Of a DNA stretch of 64,000 bases, positions 36,499 through 44,838 are shown piece after piece. A model generated the notes under the pieces. It was not told where the DNA came from. It saw only the letters and a list, made by a program, of their open reading frames with translations, and searched no databases. The DNA lies in NCBI GenBank assembly GCA_013416795.1, contig RQSC01000152.1, positions 24,235 through 88,234 on the forward strand, written 5' to 3'. A program made the translations under genes and the position numbers. Source of the stretch: Prasinococcaceae sp. CCMP 1430 (Eukaryota; Prasinodermophyta; Palmophyllophyceae; Prasinococcales; Prasinococcaceae). Within the stretch, counting starts at the first letter, position 1. Every line of letters starts with the position of its first letter.

Positions 36499-39444
36499 AT
36501 GCGACACCGGCGCGAGCGCGCGGAAGCAATTTCGGGGGCGCGACGGGCCGCGCGCGGTGCGCCGCGGCACTCCGCGCGCGCCGAGCGCGCCCTCCTCCCC
36601 ACAGCGGTCGCCGCCGCGGCCGCCGCAGCGCTGCTTGCGGCGCCCCTCGGCGCTCGCGCGTTCAAGGCACACGAGTTCAAGAAGTGCGCCGACGCGGGCT
36701 TCTGCGCGCGCCACCGCGAGCGCGAGGCGCGCGCCGAGGGAGAGAGCTACAGGCTGGAGGCATGGAGGGGGGCGGGAGCGGGCACCCAGGCGGGCGCCCT
36801 GCCAGCAGCGGTGGGCGTCGTGCCCGCGGCCGCGCTCGACGGTGCGACGCTGCGCGCGTGGGTCGTCGATAGTGCCGGGGCGAAGCTTGCGCTCGACGTG
36901 ACGCCCTATGACGGCGGGTATGCGCGCGTGCGTCTGGACGAGGCGGAACAGCCTAGGTACCAGGTGCCCGACGTGCTCGCTGCCGACCTCGGCGCGCACG
37001 CAGCCGCACCGGCCGCGGGCGTGGTGACGACGGTGGCAGATGGCAGCGGCAGGCTCGTGACGATTGTCCCGCTACCTCCGAGTGCGGGGCGGAGCGGCAA
37101 CGGCCGCCCCTGCACTCTGCGGCTGGCGCACTCGCCGCTCGTTGTTGAGCTGTCGTGCGGCGGCGAGGCGCTCGTGACGCTGAACGCAGCCAACAGGCTC
37201 GAGTTCGAGCGCACGCGCGCGGAACCCGACCCGGATCGCGACGAGGAGGGCATGTGGGCGGAGACGTTCCGCGGGCACGAGGACACCAAGCCGCACGGGC
37301 CACAGGCTGTTGCGATCGATGTGGAGTTCCCGGGTGCAAAGCACATGTACGGCATCCCGGAGCATGCGACGTCACTGGCCCTCAAGCCCACGAAGCGCGG
37401 CGTCAGCGGCGAATCCCTAGGCGAGCCGTACCGCCTGTACAACCTGGACGTGTTCGAGTATCTTGCGGATTCGCCTTTCGGTCTCTACGGGTCCATTCCG
37501 CTGCTGCTCGCGCACTCGGCGCGCGGCGGCACGGCGGGCCTGTTCTGGTTCAACGCGGCCGAAATGTTCGTGGACGTGCACGAGCCGACCGACGCCGGAA
37601 GCAGCGCGCACTGGATGACCGAGTCCGGCGTGATGGATCTCTTCCTGTTCCCAGGCCCAGACATGGACGCCGTGTGGCGCCAGTACGCGCAGGTGACCTC
37701 GCCGACCTCGCTGCCGCCGCTCTTCGCGATCGCGTACCACCAATGCCGCTGGAACTACAAAGACGAGGCGGACGTCGCCGCTGTCGACGCCGGCTTCGAC
37801 GAACATGACATTCCGTACGACGTCCTGTGGCTCGACATCGAACACACCAATGGCAAGCGCTACATGACGTGGGACTCACGCCACTTCCCCAGCCCGCGCC
37901 GCATGCAGGAGGAGATCGCCGCCAAGCGCAGGCGCATGGTGACCATCGTGGATCCGCACGTCAAGCGCGACCCGGGCTTTCCCATGCACAAGGAGGCAAT
38001 GGAGAAGAATCTCTACGTCAAAGATAAGGCGGGCAAGGACTTCGATGGCTGGTGCTGGCCGGGCAGCAGCTCGTACCTCGACGTTGTGTCCAAGGAGGTG
38101 CGCGATTGGTGGGCGACCAAGTTCTCCTTCGAGGACTACGTGGGCTCCACTTCCAACCTGTTCATCTGGAACGACATGAATGAGCCCTCGGTCTTCAATG
38201 GTCCCGAGGTGACCATGCAGAAGGACAATCTGCACTGGGGCGGCGCCGTGGGCGACGCATCGTCGCAGGTCGAGCATCGTGACGTGCACAACGCGTTTGG
38301 CCTGTACTACCACATGGCGACCGCCGAGGGCTTGCGCCGGCGCAGCGAGGGTACGCAGCGCCCCTTCGTGCTCAGCCGTGCGTTCTTCTCGGGCACACAG
38401 AAGGTGGGGCCCATCTGGACGGGCGACAACACCGCCGACTGGGACCACCTCGCGGTTTCCATCCCAATGCTCACCACCCTGTCTCTCACCGGCCTGCCCT
38501 TCTCAGGCGCTGATGTGGGCGGCTTCTTCAACAACCCAGACGCCGAGCTGCTCACGCGCTGGTACCAACTGGGTACGTACTACCCCTTCTTCCGCGGCCA
38601 CGCCCACCAGGAGACAAAGAGGCGCGAGCCGTGGCTCTTCGGCGAGCCCTACACCGGGCACATCCGCGCGGCCATCAGGGAGCGCTACGCGCTGCTGCCG
38701 TACATATACACCCTCTTCTGGGGCGCGGCAAAGAATGGCACAGGCATCATGAACCCTATGTGGGTCGAGTTCCCGCAGGACGAGAGCACTTTTGCACTCG
38801 AGGACCAATTTATGATAGGAAGCAGCATCATGGTGGCGCCGGTCCTGAAGGCGGGTGTGAGCGCCGTGACGCCTGTCTTTCCCGCGGGCAGCACGTGGTA
38901 CCACTTTCCGTCGGGTGAGGCATTCCCGCGCGGTTGGGGCCGGGGCGGCAACACCGTGCGCGTGAATCTTGGCGACGTCCCGGTGTTCTACCGCGCCGGC
39001 GCGATTGTGCCTCGCCGCGAGCGCGCGCGTCGCTCCAGCGACGCAATGACGGCGGACCCGTACACGCTCATCGTCTGCGCCGACGATGAGGACAACGCTG
39101 AGGGCGTGCTCTACCTCGACGACGGTAGCAGCTACGCCTTCGAGCAGGGCGCGTACGCACTGGTGCGCTTCTCGCTGGCCCGCGAGTCGCCGACGCTGCT
39201 CAAGCTCAGCGGCGGGGTCGTGGATGGCACCCTTGACAGCGAGCTGTCCATCGAGCGCATCGTGCTCCTCGGCGTGGGAAGCGTCACCAAGGTGGCGCTC
39301 GCAGGCTCGGGCGAGGAGCTGACGTCGTTCTCGGGGCCTGCCCTCATGCGCACGGGCGTTCCGGCGAACGCTGTGGTCATCAAGAAGCCCGACGTCCGCG
39401 TCACCTCGTCGTTTGGGATTGACATCGAGGTCAAAGCATCTTAG
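36499..39444 (+). CDS. GANAB: Glucosidase II alpha subunit (GH31), ER N-glycan processing
   Basis: ER-lumen enzyme that removes the two inner alpha-1,3-glucoses from N-glycans in the calnexin cycle. 981 residues, one exon, as long as animal and plant homologues. An N-terminal hydrophobic signal (LLPTAVAAAAAAALLAAPLG) is followed by FKAHEFKKCADAGFCARHRE, the family N-terminal motif. Then come GIPEHATSLALKPT, the GH31 barrel with DVLWLDIEHTNGKRYMTWDS, the nucleophile block IWNDMNEPSVF (Asp559) and the acid/base block WTGDNTADWDHL (Asp643). Later: LPFSGADVGGF and YPFFRGHAH. The C-terminal beta domains end FGIDIEVKAS with no HDEL, as expected because retention is by the beta subunit. Reading upstream of 36499 uses GTG only. 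It is divergent from the HAD phosphatase with 198 bp between starts. Confidence 0.96.
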   Translation: MRHRRERAEAISGARRAARGAPRHSARAERALLPTAVAAAAAAALLAAPLGARAFKAHEFKKCADAGFCARHREREARAEGESYRLEAWRGAGAGTQAGALPAAVGVVPAAALDGATLRAWVVDSAGAKLALDVTPYDGGYARVRLDEAEQPRYQVPDVLAADLGAHAAAPAAGVVTTVADGSGRLVTIVPLPPSAGRSGNGRPCTLRLAHSPLVVELSCGGEALVTLNAANRLEFERTRAEPDPDRDEEGMWAETFRGHEDTKPHGPQAVAIDVEFPGAKHMYGIPEHATSLALKPTKRGVSGESLGEPYRLYNLDVFEYLADSPFGLYGSIPLLLAHSARGGTAGLFWFNAAEMFVDVHEPTDAGSSAHWMTESGVMDLFLFPGPDMDAVWRQYAQVTSPTSLPPLFAIAYHQCRWNYKDEADVAAVDAGFDEHDIPYDVLWLDIEHTNGKRYMTWDSRHFPSPRRMQEEIAAKRRRMVTIVDPHVKRDPGFPMHKEAMEKNLYVKDKAGKDFDGWCWPGSSSYLDVVSKEVRDWWATKFSFEDYVGSTSNLFIWNDMNEPSVFNGPEVTMQKDNLHWGGAVGDASSQVEHRDVHNAFGLYYHMATAEGLRRRSEGTQRPFVLSRAFFSGTQKVGPIWTGDNTADWDHLAVSIPMLTTLSLTGLPFSGADVGGFFNNPDAELLTRWYQLGTYYPFFRGHAHQETKRREPWLFGEPYTGHIRAAIRERYALLPYIYTLFWGAAKNGTGIMNPMWVEFPQDESTFALEDQFMIGSSIMVAPVLKAGVSAVTPVFPAGSTWYHFPSGEAFPRGWGRGGNTVRVNLGDVPVFYRAGAIVPRRERARRSSDAMTADPYTLIVCADDEDNAEGVLYLDDGSSYAFEQGAYALVRFSLARESPTLLKLSGGVVDGTLDSELSIERIVLLGVGSVTKVALAGSGEELTSFSGPALMRTGVPANAVVIKKPDVRVTSSFGIDIEVKAS

Positions 39445-39859
39445 CGCTATAGGAGTCAACCTCATGCACACGCGATAACTATTAATTGGATGGGTGGTGT
39501 ACAAGTGAGCGCGAGCGCGAGCACAAGCACCCCTCCACCCCCACCCCACCCCACCTCACCCCACCCCATCCCACCCCTACGGCTGCGGCCCGGCCGCACC
39601 ACACGGGCGCGAGCGCGCGCGCACTGTGGCGCGCGCATGCCTTCGAACGAACTTGCTGCTGTTCAAATCCGCACATCGCGACAGGCTGAGGAGTGAAGAT
39701 CTTTTCGGCGCGACGGGGGCGGGAAAATGCGCACCGGCGCGGGGCGAGCGCGCAGGGGTGCGCCGCGAGGGCGGCGGGGCCACAGCGCGCGCGAGCGCGC
39801 CGCGCGGGGCGTCCCGCGCCCCGCGGGGCGTGAGAGAGGCACTGGTGGTGGCGACGGCC

Positions 39860-40723
39860 ATGCCGCCGTCGTCGCCGAAGCTCACAGCGGCCGTGAGCGC
39901 CGCGCGCGCGCGACGACGCAGCCGCCGAGAGCGGCGGCAGGAGCAGGAGCTGCAGGCACAAGTGCAGGCGCTGACGCAGCAGGGCGCGCTGCGTGGCGGA
40001 GTGCCAGCGGGCCACCAGCTGGTGGCAGCAAGACCCGAGTTGCCCGTGTCCACCAGTGCGAGCGAGGCTGAGATCGAGGACGATGCCAAGCTGGTGGCAA
40101 CCAAGGCGCGTTTGAGCATGCTCCTTGCGGAGCGTGCGCGGCGCAGGCACGAACCTGCGCTGAGAGAGGTGTTGCGCCGCGCCGTCGTCGCAGGCGCGTC
40201 GGCGACAGAGTCGGACACGGACGCAGCTGCGTACACCGCCTCCGAGACGGAACGCTCCGAGACGTCCTCCATCCGCACCATCTATGGCCGCAACGTGCCA
40301 CCGAACGCGCGACTGCCAGCAGCCACGACCGCGATGGCCCCGCCGCGTTTGCATGCTTCCAACGACCGACACCAAGCTCTCCCACCGCACCCGCCTCCCG
40401 CTCAGCAGCCGCAGCTGCAAGAACAGCACCGCAAGCACGAGCAGCAGCAGCTCATCACGGCGTCGCAGATGGCGCAGGGGACCGCCGAGGTGATACTGCG
40501 CGCCGTGGAGTGGGCGCGGGCCAACCCGGCGGCCGCGCTCGGCATTGCCGTGTGCGCGCCCATCGCAGCCGGCGCGGCGGTGCCGCTTATTGCGCTTTCG
40601 GCGCTCACGGGCCTCGTGCTCTCGCCAATCATCGTGCCGTCTGCTGTGTCGATGACCGTCGCCTACTACGGCGTGCGGTGGCTCAACGACGCCCCGCCAG
40701 CTGCTGGCGCCATGTACCCGTAA
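39860..40723 (+). CDS. Oleosin-knot-like hydrophobic hairpin protein (candidate lipid-droplet protein)
   Basis: 287 residues from the ATG at 39860 (MPPSSPKLTAAV; upstream frame lacks plausible coding). Residues about 1-95 form a basic and then Gln-rich helix (RARRRSRRERRQEQELQAQV). An acidic Ser/Thr-rich linker and a Pro/Gln/His-rich region follow. The last ~60 residues are a hydrophobic hairpin: AALGIAVCAPIAAGAAVPLI, then ALSALTGLVLSPIIVPSAVS, MTVAYYGVRWL. The turn SPIIVP matches the SPxxxP part of the plant oleosin proline knot, with flanking arms shorter than in seed oleosins. I infer a monolayer hairpin protein, but two ordinary transmembrane helices are equally compatible. No other family is recognised. 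Confidence 0.6.
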   Translation: MPPSSPKLTAAVSAARARRRSRRERRQEQELQAQVQALTQQGALRGGVPAGHQLVAARPELPVSTSASEAEIEDDAKLVATKARLSMLLAERARRRHEPALREVLRRAVVAGASATESDTDAAAYTASETERSETSSIRTIYGRNVPPNARLPAATTAMAPPRLHASNDRHQALPPHPPPAQQPQLQEQHRKHEQQQLITASQMAQGTAEVILRAVEWARANPAAALGIAVCAPIAAGAAVPLIALSALTGLVLSPIIVPSAVSMTVAYYGVRWLNDAPPAAGAMYP

Positions 40724-41110
40724 TTTTCTGTACACACGCGACACATTACTTTCTATTTCACATAAACCCACGGGCGATCTCTGACGTGTAGTCACAGGCC
40801 CGAGCACATCGAAACGCATTCGGGCGCGCTCTTGGCGGGAGCGCGCGCGCGAAAAGTGGGCGGCTGGCGCGCCGAGGGCGGCACTGCGCACGCGCCCAGC
40901 GGAGGGCGGCAGAGCGCCGCGGCGGTGGGAACGGGCAGCGCGGCCGCGTGGCCGGGTGCCAGCGCGCGGCCGCGCTTCGTGCCGAGCGATCGCATCGCGG
41001 TGGTCGACGACAGGCGCCGGCCACAGCCGCAAGCGCGACCGCCGCGCGAGGAAGATGTTCCACGCGCGCGGCCGCAGACGTCCTCGGTCGGCGTGAGCGC
41101 CAAGCCTGCG
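40724..41110. other. Short intergenic or 5' region between two plus-strand genes
   Basis: 40724-40800 is lower GC and ends with CTGACGTGTAGTCACAG, which looks like a branch point and acceptor. The coding frame of the next gene is open from 40766 without an ATG until 41111. A 5' exon spliced to about 40801 is therefore possible; no donor was identified. Confidence 0.4.
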
Positions 41111-42646
41111 ATGCGCACGGCGAGCGCGCAGGCTGTGCCGGGAACGGTGGCAGCGGCGACGCAGGCTGGCAGGCGTCGGTCCGATGCGTCGCAGCAGACG
41201 GAACGGCCAGTTCCTGCTGCGGCGCTCCGCGCTGAGGCCGAGGAGCTGCGCGCACGCTGCGAGGCGCTTGAAGCTGCGCTCGACGAGCTCACGGCCACGC
41301 GCTCGCCGCGGCGTGTGCCCGCTCCTGCTCGCCGATGCGCGCTGCTGCGGCATCGGCTGGCGCAGTACGAGCGACAGGTGGTGCGCTCGAGCGAGGTGGC
41401 GTCGGAGGGCCGTGCACTCGCTGCCGATGCGCACGCGGCGATCGCAGGCCTCAGCGAGCAGCTCTCGACGCTCGACGGAGCGGCGTCGCTGACCGCGGCG
41501 CGATGCAACGCGATGCGGCAGTGGTGTAGCGACGCCCTCTCGCGCATGGCGCAGAACGCCAAGGACCGTGCTGCGGCGGCCGCCGCTCGCGGCGAGGGCA
41601 CCTTCGGCACGCGCGTTTGTCCGCACGCGCGGGTGGTACCAGAGCGCGAGGATGCCGCAGCCCAGCAGTGGTGGGACACGCTCTTCGTCCCTGCCGGTGG
41701 CAACCGCTTCGTCGGCCCCCACGCGCAACGCTCTCCCACAGTGTGCGAGGTCGCGCGCGGGGAGGCGGTCGCAGGTGCCGCGCGCGCCGACGTTGCCACC
41801 GTGGAGGACGTGCTCTGTGACCTCGCCCCACGATTACGCAAGCTCAGCACGGTGCTTACTGCGTCCGTGGTGCCGTCGCTGGCATACGAGGTCGCAAGCA
41901 CCACCCGGAGCGAGGTCACGCGGGCGGCGGACGCAGCCGAGGAGGCTGCGGACGTGCTTGGCGAACTGACGGCGATCCTGCCTGCGAGAGGACTGCTACC
42001 GAATAGAGGCGTGCGTCATTCCGGTCCTCGAGGGGACCGCGCTCTGAAAGCCGCTTCGGAAGGGAGCGTCCTCGCAGAGGCGCTTGCTGAGCGCGACGCT
42101 CTGCGGGACGCCGTCGCTGCACTGCGCGATGATGCGCTGGCCAACAACGAGCACATGGCGGCGTACGCGGCTGAAATCAAGGAGCTTCGAGCGTCGACCG
42201 CGGCGATCGCCCAAAAGGTGCGCGACTCGCTACGGCATTCAGCGCGCACGCGCCTTCTCTGGGGCGCGAGAGAGCACGTGACACGCGCGCTGACACGATT
42301 GACGCGCCGAGTACAGGTTGTGGCCGCCCGAGGCGGCTGGCAGCAGCTCGAACCAAGTGCCACGCCTTCATCGCATGGCAAGCATGCCCAGGAGGAGGAG
42401 GAGGCCGCACAAGCCGCTGAGACTGAGGCTGTGGCCCTGGAAGCGGTGCTCGCCGCGCACGAGGCGCTGCTCTCGAGCCCTGGTCCAGAGGCCGTGCAGC
42501 GTCTGGTTGGCGCCATCAGCCGCCGAAAGGGCGCGCTGCTGGGCGCAGTGCATGGCGCTCGTGGCCGCGCCGGTCTCGACAGAGATGTCGTGGTCGGCGA
42601 GTTCGACGATGGCTCCATTCCTGGCCTGCTGACATACCGCCGCTGA
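41111..42646 (+). CDS. Coiled-coil protein, unknown function (start uncertain)
   Basis: At least 511 residues. The frame is open from about 40766, but the first in-frame ATG is 41111; the upstream 100 residues (RPRFVPSDRIAVVDDRRRPQ) look partly coding, so the N-terminus may be longer via splicing. Coiled-coil segments include AEELRARCEALEAALDELTA and ALAERDALRDAVAALRDDAL. A conserved-looking middle reads AQQWWDTLFVPAGGNRFVGP, and the tail is EFDDGSIPGLLTYRR. There are no transmembrane helices. The style suggests a centrosomal, axonemal or cytoskeletal protein; no family is recognised. The Tourist-like MITE begins 77 bp after the stop codon. Confidence 0.6.
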   Translation: MRTASAQAVPGTVAAATQAGRRRSDASQQTERPVPAAALRAEAEELRARCEALEAALDELTATRSPRRVPAPARRCALLRHRLAQYERQVVRSSEVASEGRALAADAHAAIAGLSEQLSTLDGAASLTAARCNAMRQWCSDALSRMAQNAKDRAAAAAARGEGTFGTRVCPHARVVPEREDAAAQQWWDTLFVPAGGNRFVGPHAQRSPTVCEVARGEAVAGAARADVATVEDVLCDLAPRLRKLSTVLTASVVPSLAYEVASTTRSEVTRAADAAEEAADVLGELTAILPARGLLPNRGVRHSGPRGDRALKAASEGSVLAEALAERDALRDAVAALRDDALANNEHMAAYAAEIKELRASTAAIAQKVRDSLRHSARTRLLWGAREHVTRALTRLTRRVQVVAARGGWQQLEPSATPSSHGKHAQEEEEAAQAAETEAVALEAVLAAHEALLSSPGPEAVQRLVGAISRRKGALLGAVHGARGRAGLDRDVVVGEFDDGSIPGLLTYRR

Positions 42647-42723
42647 CGCGCGAGCGCAAACAGCGCAGCGCGGCGCGAGCAGCTCGCCGCGCGTCGCCCG
42701 GAAATACGGTGGACGGCGACTAA

Positions 42724-43157
42724 GGCCGTTTCTTAATAGGGTGAATCAATTTGGGAATAAGCGATTTATGCCCAAATTTATTCCCAGACCCCTTTCTTAA
42801 TAGCAGGAATAGCATAAATTCGGCCCAAAAAATTTATTCCCAACCGCGCGGGGGGAATAAATTCGCCGAATTTATTCCCAAACGGGGGGTGGGAATAACT
42901 TTGGGAATAAATTTTTTAATTCATTTTGATCTAGAGATAAACCCTCAAAACCGAAATGTCGGCGTCCTGGACCGTGACCCCAAACCCCCAGAAATGAAGG
43001 GCACCGACATATCAAAGATGCATATCAAAAATACATGTAAAAATTTATTCCTATTCCAGCTATTAAGAAAGCCCCCCCAGGAATAAATTTGGGAATAAAT
43101 TCTCGGCCGACGCCAGGATTTATTCCCAAAATTTATTCACCCTATTAAGAAACGGCC
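42724..43157. mobile_element. Tourist-like MITE (PIF/Harbinger type), 434 bp
   Basis: The 23-bp terminal inverted repeats are perfect: left GGCCGTTTCTTAATAGGGTG+AAT (42724-42746), right its exact reverse complement (43135-43157). Flanking TAA at 42721-42723 and 43158-43160 is a 3-bp target duplication, the kind made by PIF/Harbinger elements; TIRs beginning GG fit too. The inside is strikingly AT-rich against the GC-rich host and filled with copies of TTGGGAATAA / TTATTCCCAA in both orientations, like subterminal transposase-binding repeats. No transposase is encoded, so it is non-autonomous. It sits in the 3' intergenic space between the coiled-coil gene and the carrier gene. The perfect TIRs suggest recent insertion. 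Confidence 0.88.
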
Positions 43158-43183
43158 TAATTGGACAAAAAATTACTGCGCAC

Positions 43184-44384
43184 CTACTTCTCGAAGTGCG
43201 GGCGAATGGCGGCCTTGATCTGCTCGAGCGTGAGGAACATGGCAACGTTCCAGGAGCCCAGGCGCGCGAAGTTGGGGCCGAAGCCCTTGTAGAAAGCCAT
43301 CGGACCGTCCGTGCTGAGCGTCTTCATGAAGCAGTCCAGAGTGCCCTTGTACATGCCCTGCGTGTCGCCCATGACGCGCGATTTCACCACGTCCACCGGT
43401 GAGCCCACGCAGCACGCCACGAAGCCTGCGCCGAGGCCAGAGGCAATGTGGCACTTCACGTCGTCCTGGAAGAGGCCCGAGCCAATGAGGATCTCCTTGA
43501 TCTGGTCGTACGAGGCGAGCTCGGCGGCGTTGATGACGGCGTTGCGCGTCATGTTGGCGCCAACGCCACCCCAGAGCGCCAGGACGCCCTCCTCCCGCAC
43601 GATCTGGCCGTACGCCGCGAGCGCCCCGTTCGTGTACTTGATGGGCACGCCCGGGCGGCCCTGCGCCTGCAGGCGCACCTTGACGAAGTCCGTCGGGTTA
43701 GCGATGGCGATGCCGACGGCGCCGGTCGTGAGGCCTGCCGCGATCTTCAAGTGCAGCGGCACCTCGCCGACGTGGTCCTTACCCACGTAGAACTCCTTCA
43801 CAGGGTCGTACAGGCCGATACGCAGGCCGCCGAACAGGCACTGGCGGTGCACACCAGGCACGATGCCCTGCAGCGGCGGCGGGGAGGCGGACAAGCGGTC
43901 GCGCGCGCCGTCAGTGCCACGCCAAAGCAGCTTGGGGGGTTCTGCGACAGACGCGGGGAGCCGCGCGGGGGCGAGGCTTCCCGCGATCGGTGAGCGGCGC
44001 AGCGCGGGTGGATGCGCAGCTCAAGCGACGGGGTTTGGGATCGATGGCGCGAGCGCGCTTCGCCTCCGCACATGGCGTCTGGCGCACGACGCGCCCCGAG
44101 CGTCGTCGGTCGGTCGGCGCTCGCGCCAGCGTTGCGTACGGCGCGCCGCGCACCTTCCACAGCGCGCCCATCCCCTCCTCCTTGGCGACGGTGGCGCATG
44201 TACCAAGCAGGCCGTTGTACTTGAGCTTCTTACCCGCCTCGGCCGCTCCCTGGAGCTGCAGGCGCACTTTGGCCGTGTCGAGCGGCAGCGTGAGCCCCTC
44301 GGCGAACGACGCCGAGACGGCCGACGACGCAAACGTCGCCCACACTGGCAGCGACGGCGCGTTGGTCGCACCGCCGCCGGCCAT
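43184..44384 (-). CDS. Mitochondrial carrier, uncoupling-protein/dicarboxylate type (UCP-like)
   Basis: Inner mitochondrial membrane carrier, 304 residues. Exon 1 (44384-44154) begins MAGGGATNAPSLPVWATFAS with the first carrier signature PLDTAKVRLQLQ. Intron 44153-43868 (GTGCGC...CTGCAG, phase 0) joins ALWK to GIVPGVHRQCLFGGLRIGLY. Exon 2 (43867-43184) has signatures two and three: NPTDFVKVRLQ and SPVDVVKSRVM. Six transmembrane helices in three repeats are evident. The blocks GLHRQ-type (GVHRQC), GGLRIGLYDPVK and NAAELASYDQIK are those of plant and animal uncoupling proteins. These carriers move protons, dicarboxylates or aspartate; which applies here cannot be told. The 3' end is 27 bp from the MITE. 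Confidence 0.9.
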
Positions 44385-44838
44385 GGCGGGCGCGCGGGCG
44401 CACCTCCGCGCCCCCGCGCGCGCCTGCTCCCCCCTCCCTTCCCCCCTGGCTCCCCCGCGCCGCGCGCCCTCGCGCGGATAAAACTCGCTCGCTGGCACCC
44501 AGACGCCCAAATCCGCCGCGGGGCGCCCCACCAGAGCCCTTTTCACACGGGGCGTCCCGGGCGGCCGCGCCGAAATGCGCGGCCTGGCGCGGATTGGGAT
44601 TCGCGCCGCGCCGCGCCCCGAGCGCGCGCGCGCTCGCCCCGCGCGCGCGCCGCGCGCACCTCGCTGCGATCTGATCTGATCTGATCCTGATCTGATGTCA
44701 CGCCGACCGGCCCCGCAGCGGCGGCGCGCGATACCAGCGCAATTTTTGCACCCCGGGGGCCCGCGTGAGCATGATGTTTGGGTTATGGTTAGGGTAGGGT
44801 ACGAAGGAGCGCGTTCGTGGCGGCGGGCCCCGCCCCTA
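44385..44838. other. Intergenic region with ATCTG repeats and a telomere-like motif
   Basis: Upstream of the carrier gene and downstream of the NEK gene (both minus). It contains (GATCT)-type pentamer repeats at 44668-44696 and GGGTTATGGTTAGGGTAGGG at about 44780-44799. No gene is seen. Confidence 0.5.

Noticed and set aside
39626-39859. An upstream in-frame extension of the oleosin-like gene
   Set aside because: It has promoter-like composition and is Arg/Gly noise; the ATG at 39860 is the first plausible start.
42751-43086. 111-codon open frame inside the MITE
   Set aside because: It consists of the repeated TTGGGAATAA units and has no transposase-like motif; the element is non-coding.
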